A DNA stretch of 64,000 nt from Agrococcus sediminis (GTDB taxonomy: Bacteria > Actinomycetota > Actinomycetes > Actinomycetales > Microbacteriaceae): contig NZ_VOIR01000011.1 in assembly GCF_007923295.1 (NCBI RefSeq), positions 372,001-436,000 of the forward strand, in the 5' to 3' direction. Under the pieces are notes generated by a model. The model made no database searches, was not told the origin of the DNA, and was given only the letters and a program-made list of their open reading frames with translations. Position 1 is the first letter of the stretch; the number at the start of each line of letters is the position of its first letter. The position numbers and the translations under genes were made by a program. Below are positions 42,092-51,905 of this stretch, piece by piece.

Positions 42092-45000
42092 CGCTGCCGC
42101 CCTACCTTGATGCCCACCGCGCGGTCGACGGACCGCATCGAGTTCATCGCGGGCCAACCCGGGCCCGCATCGGTGAAGCCACGCAGCAGCCGCCGATCCA
42201 TCTCGGTCGAGTCGAAGCGCAACGCACTGCCGGACCTCGCCGCGCGGTCGCGCATCTCCTGCCAATCGAGCGCGGCACGCTCCAGCTCACGTCGCACCGC
42301 GTTCTGCTCCGTCGGGTCGGCGAACGTCGCGTGCGCGAGCAGACGCTGCACAGCGGTCGCCGTCTGGATGGACTTCGCATCAAACGCTGCCGCGGACTCG
42401 TTGGTCCGCAGCCCACCTGCTTGACGCATCACGATCACGAGCGCGGCGCGAAGCGCGCGCATGCGCGCTTGCAGCGACCAAGGGGTCACCGATGCCGGCT
42501 CCACGAAGCGGTAGTAGGACTCATGGAATTGCCTGAACGTCTCGTATATCGATCGATCACGCGCCTTCGACGATCGGTACAGGGCGACCACGAGGCCGGG
42601 CACCTTCGCGCGCCCCACGCGGCTGGTGGCCTGGATGTATTCCGAGGTGGTCTTCGGCTGTCCATTGACGACCATGAGGCCCAATCGGCCCACATCGACG
42701 CCGACCGACAGGATGTTGGTAGCCGCGACCGCGTCGAGCGCGGACTCGCGCGGGTCTCCTCGTTCCACCTGCAGACGACGGAGAAGATCGGCGAGCTCCC
42801 TCGCATCCAGGTTGCCGTTCAGCTCTTCGACATCCGCGGCGTCGATGCGCCTAGACGGCGAGCCGTCTCCAGTCGCCGGGGCGTTCTGCATCCGCGTGGC
42901 CACGTCATCGCGCAAGCGCGTGACCGATCTGCCCAGCTCGCGGAGGGAGTTGTGGTACACCACGAGCGTCCAGTAGGCGTCACGCTCGACGTCGGAGAGC
43001 GCGAGGCGCAGCGGCGCCTGGAGGATGCGCTCGGCGATCTGGCTGAACGCGTACTCGGGGGTGTGCGCCTGCGGCATCAGGCCGAGGTAAAGACGGCCCG
43101 GGGACTCGCGATCAGGGGCGGCGAACCAGCTTTCATCCGCCTTCAACCCGGCTGGGGGGAAGACCTCGACGTCCGCGGCCATCAGCTCGCGGACCTGCTG
43201 CGTGGCTGCACGAACGGTCGCCGTCGAGGCCACCACCTTCGGAACCGTCCCGCGCCACCCCCAGATTGTGCGGAGCGCTGCTTCGTAGGTGCCGACCACG
43301 GTTCCCAGCGGGCCCGAGATCAGGTGCAGCTCGTCCTGGATCACAAGCGAGGGAGGATCATAGATGCTTGCGCCGAGTCCGAACAACTCCGCGCCGTCAT
43401 CGATCCAGGCGAGTCGCGCGAACTTGTCGACGGTGGCGATCAGGATCGAGGGCGGGTCGCGGTAGATCGCCTCGTCGACGACCTGCATGGGAAGTCGGTC
43501 GTGGAACGGGCACTCGGGATGCGGGCAGAAGATCGTGAATGATCGGTCCGTTGCGCGGAAACCGTAGCGGCCCCGGTCTGGGCTTTGGAACTTGGGCACG
43601 AGAGCGGTCCGGCACCAAGGGCAGTTGAGCACCTGGAACGGGTTCTCGGGATACCGCTGCTCGAGGAGATCGTCGAGTGCGCGCTCCGCGCGCGCGAACC
43701 GGCCGGGTGTCGCGTTGTTTCCGATCCACAGCCCGATCGTGAAGGGCGCGCAGCCAGCGAGTGCCGGTTCGGTCGTGCGGAGGCGCTCGAGGGCGCAGAT
43801 CAGGGTCGAAGCGCGCTCGAACTGCTGGGCCGTCAGCAGTCGCATCGTGTACCGGGTGATGACCGCGGTCCCACCTCCGGCGATGCCGCGCACGAGGCGT
43901 CTCCTGATGAGCTCGGTCGCGGCGAGGCCCAGGTACGCTTCGGTCTTGCCGCCGCCAGTCGGGAACCAGACCAGGTCCACGAGCGCCCGGTCGTCGTGGC
44001 TCGCGTCCAAGGTCGAAGGGAGGGCGAGCAGGATGAAGCCGAGCTGGAATGGCCGCCATCGCGGTTCGAACGGCGCGGGCGCGACACTGAGCGGCGCGCC
44101 GAGCTCGCCTGGTGCCTCGCGCGCACGGTGCTGTTGCACCATCTGGTCGCGCATCGCGCGGTTGGCCAGTCGGAAGGCCTGCAGGACGATCGGATCCTCG
44201 CGGAGGATCTCGATTCCCTGGCGCATCCGATCGCGTGCTCGCTCCTGGCGGGCGACGATCTCCTGCGCCGAGTTGGCGCGCGAGCCGGCGAAGGATCGAG
44301 CGTCTTCGCGCTGATCGCGAGCCCATTGGGAGTACTCGTCGACCAAACCGTCGAGCGCTGCGGCGAGCTCGGACACGTGCCTCCGATCGTCTGCGAGCCA
44401 GTCCATGCGAAGCCGGTCGGTTTCGTCTTCGCGGGCCTGGATCGAAGGGACCTCGAATGACGGAGCGGTGTCGCTGCGGATCGATGCTGGCGGGCCGTCG
44501 AACTGCTCGTCCCACGTCACCGACACTCCGTGACCGACTCCGTACGAGACGCGGTCGCGGTATCGCAGATCGAGTTCGCGGTCCTCGTGGTCGCCTGCAG
44601 CGATTTGCAGCGTCGGATACGGTTCGAGCGATCCGTCGACCGGCTCGGCTTCGAGCTCGACCTGGAAGAGGCACTTCGAGGCGTCGAGTTTCGCCTCCTT
44701 CGGGCCCACCTCCGCGGCATTTGAAACGGACACCGTGACGAGGGACCTAACGCCGACCGATCGAACGCGCCAGGCGACAATCGCGCGGCCGTCGAGGACG
44801 CTCCGCCGCCCGCTCGGGGTCTCGATATCGAGGACCTCGGCCAGAGTGCGCCGGCTCCAGCTATAGCGTGGGCGAGGATCGGCCTGATCCTCGCCTGAGT
44901 CTGCTCCGCCGTGAGGCTCGTAGAGGCCGGCGCGCAGCGAGACTCGCACCCGCTTCCCGTTGTGGACGAACGAGGCGCCCATCGACGTGGGAGCGAACCC

Positions 45001-45270
45001 GAAAGCGCCCGTCAGGTCGTAGTCGCCCTCGTCGTCATCGGCGTCTTCGACGGGGTCCTCGTCATCTGTGCCGTCATCGCCCACCGCATCGTCGAATCCC
45101 TCGAGCTCGGCTTCGGTCGCGCATTCGGTCTCACCGGTTTCGACCGGGAACAATGCGCCGACGAGGTAGGCGTAGATCGGATTTCGTTCCAGCAGCTCGT
45201 CCTCGCCGCCGACGGGGCCACGCACGACCGAGGTGATGTGATCTGCGAGTCGACGGTTGCTATCGTTCAC
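42088..45270 (-). CDS. drmA: DrmA-like SF2 helicase
   Basis: 1060 aa from the GTG at 45270, overlapping the preceding stop (GTGA). An acidic insert (residues ~50-85) sits in the N-terminal domain. Walker A is 'VWFPTGGGKTEAYLG' (~residue 438), motif II is 'LVIQDELHLISGPLG' (~643), then 'VASTATVRAA', and the C-terminal helicase block is 'LSVGVDVGRLGLMVVNGQPKTTSEYIQATSRVGRA' (~855-890). The unusual QDELHLI box and large spacing match DISARM DrmA. A four-Cys/His-like segment near 560-590 ('CPWCRTALVP', 'CPHPECPFH') may bind zinc. Confidence 0.92.
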   Translation of the reverse strand: MNDSNRRLADHITSVVRGPVGGEDELLERNPIYAYLVGALFPVETGETECATEAELEGFDDAVGDDGTDDEDPVEDADDDEGDYDLTGAFGFAPTSMGASFVHNGKRVRVSLRAGLYEPHGGADSGEDQADPRPRYSWSRRTLAEVLDIETPSGRRSVLDGRAIVAWRVRSVGVRSLVTVSVSNAAEVGPKEAKLDASKCLFQVELEAEPVDGSLEPYPTLQIAAGDHEDRELDLRYRDRVSYGVGHGVSVTWDEQFDGPPASIRSDTAPSFEVPSIQAREDETDRLRMDWLADDRRHVSELAAALDGLVDEYSQWARDQREDARSFAGSRANSAQEIVARQERARDRMRQGIEILREDPIVLQAFRLANRAMRDQMVQQHRAREAPGELGAPLSVAPAPFEPRWRPFQLGFILLALPSTLDASHDDRALVDLVWFPTGGGKTEAYLGLAATELIRRRLVRGIAGGGTAVITRYTMRLLTAQQFERASTLICALERLRTTEPALAGCAPFTIGLWIGNNATPGRFARAERALDDLLEQRYPENPFQVLNCPWCRTALVPKFQSPDRGRYGFRATDRSFTIFCPHPECPFHDRLPMQVVDEAIYRDPPSILIATVDKFARLAWIDDGAELFGLGASIYDPPSLVIQDELHLISGPLGTVVGTYEAALRTIWGWRGTVPKVVASTATVRAATQQVRELMAADVEVFPPAGLKADESWFAAPDRESPGRLYLGLMPQAHTPEYAFSQIAERILQAPLRLALSDVERDAYWTLVVYHNSLRELGRSVTRLRDDVATRMQNAPATGDGSPSRRIDAADVEELNGNLDARELADLLRRLQVERGDPRESALDAVAATNILSVGVDVGRLGLMVVNGQPKTTSEYIQATSRVGRAKVPGLVVALYRSSKARDRSIYETFRQFHESYYRFVEPASVTPWSLQARMRALRAALVIVMRQAGGLRTNESAAAFDAKSIQTATAVQRLLAHATFADPTEQNAVRRELERAALDWQEMRDRAARSGSALRFDSTEMDRRLLRGFTDAGPGWPAMNSMRSVDRAVGIKVGRQR

Positions 45271-48200
45271 GAACGCTCCCAGAGGTCATCGAATTGCGTG
45301 AACGCGAGGTCCTCCCCGAACTCCGCGAACGTGTCTTCAACATTCACGATAAGGCAGCGCTCTGTGCCGCCGTTCGCTGGCCCGCGCAGCGCGCGGCCCA
45401 CCATCTGGTGATAGCGATTGGGCGAGTATGTGGGCCGGGCGATATAAAGCGCCTCGACCTGGGGTGCGTCGAACCCGGCTGTGAGCAGGTCGCAATTCAC
45501 CAGCACGCTGATGTGGCCGGCTTTGAACTTGTCGATGACCTCTCGACGCTGCTGCTTGCGCATGTCGCCGTCGACGGCCAACGCGGATCGGCCGCGAAGG
45601 GTCAGCAGCGCGGCCACCGTGTGCGCTGAGGCCTTCGACGGCGTGAACACCAACGTCGGCATGCTCGCATCGCGTCGGAGGATGTCGTCGACGAGGCGGT
45701 TGGTCCGGTCGTGGTCGCGGCCGAGCTGCTGGAGCATCGACTTCGGGATGTCCTTCAGCCGCTCCCACTCCGCGATCTGCGCCGGCGTCGCGATGATCGT
45801 CGCACCGGTGAGAATCTCGTGGTCGGGTTCCGAGAGCACTTTCCGCTGCCGGAGAGTGACGTGGAACTCGTCGGCGTTCTCACCAAGGACGCCGGGCTGG
45901 AGGAGGTTGTTGTCGAAGCGGTTGCGGAACCCTTCGTTGACGTCGGGGTTCCGCCCTTTGTACGGCGTGGCGGTGAGCCCGAGCAGCGGGGCCGGCGTTT
46001 CGCGCCCCGTTCGGTAGCCGAACCAGTCGAGGACTGCGGTGTAGGTCGGGTTGAACGACCGGTGCGCCTCATCGATGACGACGAGGGCGGGTCTGCGCAT
46101 CCACTCGAGCGTGACGGCATCCGGTGCGCCGAAGCGCGCTCGCAGCGTGTCGTCGGTCGCGACGATGACCTGCGGGTCGTCGTCAGCCTCGGTGATTCCG
46201 CGGCCGCCCCAGAAGCGCGAGATGTGCAAATCGCGGCCCGGCACCTCGGCTCCCCAGACCTCGGCGAACGCTTCCACGGCCTGTTCGCAAAGCTCTTCGG
46301 ACTGCGCGATCCAGACGACCGGCCCGCTGGAGCTCGCGTCGATTTCGCCGTCCTTGATGAGCGAAACGATCGACTGCACCGCGACTCGCGTCTTGCCGGC
46401 TCCCGTGGGCAGGTAGAGCAGGCCCCTCTTGCGCTTTTTCTCGCCCTTTCCATCCAGCACGAGCTGGCGCACCTTACCGAACAGCTCCTGCTGGAAGTCG
46501 TGCAACGGGTTCAGGTCGATGCGACCGCGCACGCGTTCGTAGGCCGCAGGACGCTCCATACGCCGGCCTGCATAGCCTTCCTCGAACCCCAGGCGTTGCA
46601 CGAACTCGCGCGCGGGCTTGCTGCCCGCCCATGAGTCAGGTGGGTCGAGTTTGAGCTTGCGCAGCTCTTCGCGGAGTGAGTAGAGCGAGTCGAACGACTC
46701 GACCCGATGGAACAAGACCGCGACATCTTCGTCGCTCTGCGTGCCGTCGCGGGCCTCGAGCGCATCGAGCAGGCCGGTGGGGAGCGCCTTCCGAAGCAAG
46801 TCGCCGCCGACCAGTCGCAGCAGCTTCTGCTCAGGCGTCGGAAGGCTGGCCACCTCGGCGATCAGCTTGCTCCGCTTCGCAGAATGCGCTGCCTCGACGA
46901 TGCGCTCGGCCTCGTCGACCCTGAGCGGCTGGCCCGCGGCTGCGGAGATCGCGCGCAACCGTTCGGCCTCCGTGCCGTCCTCGAACCGGCGGACGAGCGT
47001 GACTAGGCTGCCCTCCCTATGCGATGACAGCTCCTTCGGCTCGACGCCGCCGGGGGTCCGGGTCTTCTTCACGATAGACGATGCGAACTGCACATCGAGT
47101 TCCACGAGGTTCGGGGCAAAGCGGTCGAGCATCGGGTATAGGTCGGACAGCGGCATTGGCTCGTCGTACGCATCGACTTCGAACCAGCGGCTGACCGCGT
47201 CTGAGCTGCGTTGGATGCCCCAACGTTCGACGAGCGCGGAGACGTCGAGGTCACCGGCGACCAGCACCGGCGTCCGAAGCGCGGTCAAGTGCTGCAGGTC
47301 CTCATCGGAATCGGCGATGAGCACGTCGTGGACGTTGGTCAGCTGCACGACGCCGTTGCGCAGAACGGGGATCTCGGACGGGACCCGGATCGACTTCCGG
47401 CTCGCGGCTTCGGCCAGCAGCTCGGTCAGCGATGTCGGTTGCGTGCAGACGTATGCCTCGCGTCTCAGGAATCGCTGCAGCAACGGGACCGACAGGTTCG
47501 CGAGCGTCCGCGGCCGGTCAAGATCGACGGTGTAGTCCTGCTCGGCGACGGGAAGGAGTTCCTTGAACCGGGCGAGTTGCGGTCCAACGGTCTCCGCGAC
47601 CGGCTTCGCGCCAAGCGAGGTTGTGAGGTGCCCGTGCTGCCGAATGGCCCACGCCTCAGGCCCGAGCCATTCGAACTCGGCACTCTTGCCCGAGGCGAGC
47701 TTGACGCTCAGCGCGGTAGTTGTCGCCATGGGCGCGTCCAGCAGTGCCCGGGTCCAGTCCGCGCGCCCTTCGGGCGTCGCCTCGATGAGGATGTCGAGCG
47801 GGCCGAAACCCGTCCGTTCGCCGAGCGCGAGCGATCGCAGTTTTTGACCGTGCTGCGCCGCGGCAGCCTCGGCATGCGAACGCGCTGCGCTGGTGTACTC
47901 CGCGAACACCGATTCGCGGTGCATGGGAAAATTCTGGATGGGGCGCTCCAGGACACCGGCGGCGCGCAGGACCTCGATACGGGGATGGCGAGCGGTGTCG
48001 ACGACGCGTGCGTCGGGCAGATTGCGCCAGCGCTCACCGACGACGACCTCGGCAGCAGGGCGCCACTCACCCCCTCGAGTCAACACCCTTATCTCGATCT
48101 GGCGCGACTTCAGCTTCTGCGCGGCCGAGACCGCAGTCGAGAGCGGCGCAGTGCGCTCGCGGGCCCAGAAAGCCTCCCACGTCTGGACGTCGGCGTTGGG

Positions 48201-49955
48201 CCGAATCGTCGACGCCAGAGCGATCAGCAGCTGCTCATCGGACGCCTCTTTGAAGCCCATTTTGAGCAGGGCGTCACGGTAGGAGATCGACCAGGTCGGA
48301 TCGATCTTCGCGATTGCGAACCCGTCTGGCTTTGCTGCGTTCTTGGTCGGCAGCAGCACCGAGTCGGTCTGCGTCGGCGACGCCCATGCCCCGGACTCAA
48401 GGGGCACGATCGCCGCGCCACGGCCCTCGAAGTCAGCGTTCGCCTTCGCCTTCAGGCTCGCATAGAGATCAAACGAGGTGATCAGTGCGTCCTCGGTGCC
48501 GAGCCTTGCCAGTTCCTGCAACCAGCTCGAGATCGACACTTCGTGCTGGCTCGGCTGCTCCGCGTCCTCGCGGAACAGAGCACGGGTGCGGACAGACCGA
48601 TCGTTCTTGTAGCAGGAATGATGCGGCATGTTCTGCCGTGGAGACAGCTTCTGCCACGCGGCGACATCCGACGGGGTGAGATCCGCGGCAAAGGTCGGGG
48701 GGCGCAGGGCCTCGGCTACGCGCAGCTCGCCGGTTACATCAGGGATGACCGCGCGTGAGCGCGCCACGATGGGGATGCGCGCGCTGAGGAACCGGTCGGC
48801 AGGACTCCGGAACTCCTTGCCTCGAGCGGGAAAGAAGTCGAGATGCCGACCCGGCTCGTCCGGGGTCGAGAGCTCCTGAATGGTGTCGAGGAACAGCTCG
48901 ATCGACTGTTCGAGGAGCGCGGCGTTCAACCTGCTCTCGTGCACGGGCATCATCGTGCGTCGGTCGTCGCTCACGTCCCAAGGCGCGTTGAAGATGCCGC
49001 GTACGGTCGTCTCATCCTGCAGCGGCAACCAACTCCAGAACTGCCCGAGCGGGCGTGCGGCCGAGGGGTCGACTGCGTAAGCGATCGTCATGCGCTCGCG
49101 TCGTTTGGCCGCGCTCAACGTGGCCAGCACCTCCGGCGTCGGCGAGTAGGGCACCTCGCGGTACAGGAAGTGCTGGGCATCGCCGCCCGCGATCTCGATC
49201 GTGACGCGCCCGGGCGTGTCTGTGCGCCTGCGGTAGGTCGATCGACCAAAGCCGCCCCCGAACGCGGCGAGCGTAACCGTCAACTCTCGGATCCCACGGG
49301 TGAACAGCAGTAGCTTTCCGTCGAATTCCGCGAGCTCCTTACGGATCCGATCGCCCTCACGCTGAAGCGGCAGCCGCACGATAGTCGTCGCCCATCCGGC
49401 CAGTTCGGCCAAATTCGGGTCGGCGGCGAACTCGGCCTCATGATCGATGATCGTCGGCACACGCATCGCAGGCAGCGCCTGTTCGTCGCCTGCGATCTCT
49501 CGGAGAGCATCGCTCGCCGCGGCGCTGTTGAACTCGAACGACACCGAGCGGGAGAAAATCTGGGGATGTGCGGTGACGGCGAGCACCGACTTGAAGCCGA
49601 TGCCGAATTTTCCGATCTCATCGCCTCGCTTGGGGCTGATAAACGCGTAGCACACGGCCTCCAGTCCTTCGCGGCTGAATGGTGCTCCTTGGTTCGCCAC
49701 GTAGAGATGCCCCGCGGCCATCCGGAACTCGACCTTGCCCTCGTCGGGGTGGTTGCCGTGGGCATCGACCGCGTTCTGCAGCAGCTCCGGGATCTGTCTG
49801 GTGCCATAGCCGCCCCGTTGCCACTCCTCCTCCTGGCCCGCGTGCTCGCGCAGGAGGTTGAGGTCGCGTCGGTAGTTCTCGAGTGCGCGAGCCTCCTGCG
49901 CCCCGACGAAGTCGACCAGGTCGGGATCGGCTGCGGGCCAGATCGAAGTCGTCAT
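45267..49955 (-). CDS. GHKL (Hsp90/MORC/sacsin-like) ATPase fused to an SF2 helicase
   Basis: 1562 aa from the ATG at 49955, behind AGGAGGACTCG. Residues ~50-260 are a GHKL ATPase: 'IPELLQNAVDAHG' (N box, ~55-67), 'YVANQGAPFS' (G1, ~85-94) and 'GKFGIGFKSVLAVT' (G2, ~115-128). A ~900-residue middle region has no obvious motif. Residues ~1180-1562 are an SF2 helicase: 'LPTGAGKTRVA', 'VVIDEAHRSF', 'GLTATPYKGR', 'LVFTPSKASAHTV' and 'YSPNRYHQMVGRALRG'. Both motors appear intact. First gene of a coupled set with drmA and drmB. Such fusions occur in restriction-type systems; the exact role is inferred. Confidence 0.88.
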   Translation of the reverse strand: MTTSIWPAADPDLVDFVGAQEARALENYRRDLNLLREHAGQEEEWQRGGYGTRQIPELLQNAVDAHGNHPDEGKVEFRMAAGHLYVANQGAPFSREGLEAVCYAFISPKRGDEIGKFGIGFKSVLAVTAHPQIFSRSVSFEFNSAAASDALREIAGDEQALPAMRVPTIIDHEAEFAADPNLAELAGWATTIVRLPLQREGDRIRKELAEFDGKLLLFTRGIRELTVTLAAFGGGFGRSTYRRRTDTPGRVTIEIAGGDAQHFLYREVPYSPTPEVLATLSAAKRRERMTIAYAVDPSAARPLGQFWSWLPLQDETTVRGIFNAPWDVSDDRRTMMPVHESRLNAALLEQSIELFLDTIQELSTPDEPGRHLDFFPARGKEFRSPADRFLSARIPIVARSRAVIPDVTGELRVAEALRPPTFAADLTPSDVAAWQKLSPRQNMPHHSCYKNDRSVRTRALFREDAEQPSQHEVSISSWLQELARLGTEDALITSFDLYASLKAKANADFEGRGAAIVPLESGAWASPTQTDSVLLPTKNAAKPDGFAIAKIDPTWSISYRDALLKMGFKEASDEQLLIALASTIRPNADVQTWEAFWARERTAPLSTAVSAAQKLKSRQIEIRVLTRGGEWRPAAEVVVGERWRNLPDARVVDTARHPRIEVLRAAGVLERPIQNFPMHRESVFAEYTSAARSHAEAAAAQHGQKLRSLALGERTGFGPLDILIEATPEGRADWTRALLDAPMATTTALSVKLASGKSAEFEWLGPEAWAIRQHGHLTTSLGAKPVAETVGPQLARFKELLPVAEQDYTVDLDRPRTLANLSVPLLQRFLRREAYVCTQPTSLTELLAEAASRKSIRVPSEIPVLRNGVVQLTNVHDVLIADSDEDLQHLTALRTPVLVAGDLDVSALVERWGIQRSSDAVSRWFEVDAYDEPMPLSDLYPMLDRFAPNLVELDVQFASSIVKKTRTPGGVEPKELSSHREGSLVTLVRRFEDGTEAERLRAISAAAGQPLRVDEAERIVEAAHSAKRSKLIAEVASLPTPEQKLLRLVGGDLLRKALPTGLLDALEARDGTQSDEDVAVLFHRVESFDSLYSLREELRKLKLDPPDSWAGSKPAREFVQRLGFEEGYAGRRMERPAAYERVRGRIDLNPLHDFQQELFGKVRQLVLDGKGEKKRKRGLLYLPTGAGKTRVAVQSIVSLIKDGEIDASSSGPVVWIAQSEELCEQAVEAFAEVWGAEVPGRDLHISRFWGGRGITEADDDPQVIVATDDTLRARFGAPDAVTLEWMRRPALVVIDEAHRSFNPTYTAVLDWFGYRTGRETPAPLLGLTATPYKGRNPDVNEGFRNRFDNNLLQPGVLGENADEFHVTLRQRKVLSEPDHEILTGATIIATPAQIAEWERLKDIPKSMLQQLGRDHDRTNRLVDDILRRDASMPTLVFTPSKASAHTVAALLTLRGRSALAVDGDMRKQQRREVIDKFKAGHISVLVNCDLLTAGFDAPQVEALYIARPTYSPNRYHQMVGRALRGPANGGTERCLIVNVEDTFAEFGEDLAFTQFDDLWERS

Positions 49956-50114
49956 CGAGTCCTCCTAGGTGCATTCGGGCGCACTTCACAACATAATCAG
50001 CGCCACTGACACGCGGGGGTCCAGGACACCGCGCAAGACGCAATTCTGATCCTAAACTTTCGGCGGCAGCGGAAACCGTTGTGCGACGCGACAACTCGGT
50101 CGCAATCGACGGCC

Positions 50115-51032
50115 TCACACGGAGTGCAGGCGCCAATGCTGACCGAACCACTCCCGCTGGCCCGAGCTGAGCGGAAGCTGCAGCGGCGCACCATCCAGCT
50201 CTATGTAAGGGCGGAAGTCGCGCGCCTCGCCGCGCACGACGATGCGATCACACTCCGGTTCGACGGTGAGCTGACCAAGATCCAGCAGCGAACGGACATC
50301 GCGCCGCAGCAGCGCGAAGTCCTTCGACTTCGATTCGCCGGCGGCATCGAAGCGGCTGAGCGCTGCGGCGTCCAGCGTCGCACGTGGAGACGTCCCGACG
50401 AACAAGCAGGTGCTCCCGAACCGGTCCAGTAAGCGCTGACGTTCTTCCGCCGGCGCAGTTCGGACCCGCGCGCTGCGGCGCAGCGCGGTGTCCTGCACCT
50501 TACCTCCGTGAAGGCGGAACATCTGCTCGACGAAGCCCCCGAGCGCGTGCTCCACGCGCTCGGGCACGAGCGGCCGCATGCTCTGGATGCTCAGACGTGC
50601 CACGCAGAGCTTCTGTAGTTCGGCCCGATCCATCAAGCCGGGGAGCGGAAGCCATCCCGCGCCGTGCTCGGAGGCGAACTTGCGCACAATCGGAGTGCCG
50701 GTCACAGGCTCCTCGAATTCCGACCTGCAGCTGGGACGAGTGCACCGGTACCGCGGCACCTTTCTCGTGCGGAACGTCAGCTTCGGCGTGTTGCACACCG
50801 GGCAGCGGAGCGTGAGCTTGTAGTCGTGCCACTCGGAGATCGAGTCGATAACGGAGATGCCGAGCAGCCCTTCGCCATCGCGGATCAGGACGACGTCGCC
50901 CACGGCGACTGACGTCGCATGCGCGACGGTCTCGTCCCATTGGTATGTCGAAGCGACCTCGTCCGCATACCCGGTGTGGCCCGCGTACTTCCCCGTGCCG
51001 CTGGCGGAGAGCAAGAGCCAGTAGTTCGCCAT
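50115..51032 (-). CDS. EVE/PUA-like protein with zinc ribbon and degenerate HNH domain
   Basis: 305 aa. Residues 1-70 ('MANYWLLLSASGTGKYAGHT', 'VAVGDVVLIRDGEGLLGISV') resemble the EVE-like domain that reads modified bases in restriction proteins. A CxxC-type ribbon follows ('LRCPVCNTPKLTF', 'YRCTRPSCRSEF'). The C-terminal ~110 residues look like an HNH endonuclease: 'LLDRFGSTCLFVG', 'TLDAAALSRFDAAG', 'FALLRRDVRSLLDLGQL', 'SGQREWFGQHWRLH'. The usual catalytic His residues (AAHL and DLHRLFD) are Ala and Arg here. It lies 160 bp upstream of, and codirectional with, the GHKL-helicase gene. Confidence 0.7.
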   Translation of the reverse strand: MANYWLLLSASGTGKYAGHTGYADEVASTYQWDETVAHATSVAVGDVVLIRDGEGLLGISVIDSISEWHDYKLTLRCPVCNTPKLTFRTRKVPRYRCTRPSCRSEFEEPVTGTPIVRKFASEHGAGWLPLPGLMDRAELQKLCVARLSIQSMRPLVPERVEHALGGFVEQMFRLHGGKVQDTALRRSARVRTAPAEERQRLLDRFGSTCLFVGTSPRATLDAAALSRFDAAGESKSKDFALLRRDVRSLLDLGQLTVEPECDRIVVRGEARDFRPYIELDGAPLQLPLSSGQREWFGQHWRLHSV

Positions 51033-51244
51033 GACGCTCGCTTTCGATGATCGGGCCCGTGTCGGTCATCCTTGCATTTCGGTGCATTCGAAGGTTGGCG
51101 TGAGCCCAGCCGGACCCGACGTGTCAGTGACGTCACAGGACTGACTCCTCCCATCGCCGGAGACCAACGCAGGCGGCGAGACCGGCGCGGGCCGCATCCG
51201 CAGAAACCGTCGGAACCCTGGAACGTGAGGAGACGGAGAAGGCT
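51033..51244 (-). promoter_or_regulatory. Upstream region of the defence-island operon
   Basis: No gene is supported here. It holds a perfect 10-bp palindrome GTGACGTCAC at 51127-51136, about 95 bp upstream of the first minus-strand gene, which could be an operator for the island. Confidence 0.3.
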
Positions 51245-51790
51245 GATGCCGACCAGACCGCTCTGCACATCTGCCCGGCCGCTCGGGGTCGATGAACGGC
51301 GTCCGCGACGAAATAGTCGGCGCACTGGAGCACCTGCTCAAAGGAGCAGGCCGCCCAGCCGGGGCTGCTGACCGTCGACGTCGTCACCTTCCACGACCGG
51401 ATCGCGCACACCCTGAGGGCCGCACTCGAGGACGTCGCGATCGAGCTCGTGCCCGCGGCGGCACTGCGCTCTACGACGCCGTCGGCACCGACCTCAACAG
51501 CTTCGGCCAGCGCATCGAGGCGTTTCCCCGAGGAGGCGAGGCTGGCGACCGTGCAGGTCGTCATCGTCACCGACGGCTTCGATAACCGCTCGAATGAGTA
51601 CAACGCGACCATCGTGCAGACGCTCGTGCAGCGCCAGCGCGACAAGGGCTGGGAGTTCGTCTTCCTCGGCGCCGACAGGGACGCCGCGCTCGTATCCCGC
51701 GGCCTCGGCATCGACGCGGCCAGCGCGATCGGGTTCACGCGCGACGCTGGCAGCATCCACGGCACCATAGCCGTACCAGCGTGCGGCTCA
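51245..51790 (+). pseudogene. Frameshifted remnant of a von Willebrand factor A (VWA) domain protein
   Basis: Plus-strand pieces in different frames assemble into a VWA domain: 'GSMNGVRDEIVGALEHLL', 'LLTVDVVTFHDRIAHTL', 'GGTALYDAVGTDLNSFGQ', 'VQVVIVTDGFDNRSNEYN' and 'KGWEFVFLGADRDAALVSRG'. The first shift falls near 51350 and the next near 51460; the MIDAS start (DxSGS) is degraded. No intact copy is present. It marks the right side of the island. Confidence 0.65.
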
Positions 51791-51905
51791 CCGAGACGAG
51801 GCGACGTGGGCGGCGGAACGGCAGCAACGCCGAGACTCGCCCCAGGGGCGAGGCGACGACCGCTGGCACGCCTTCGCGCTGAGACGTACCAACCGCCTTC
51901 GGCGC

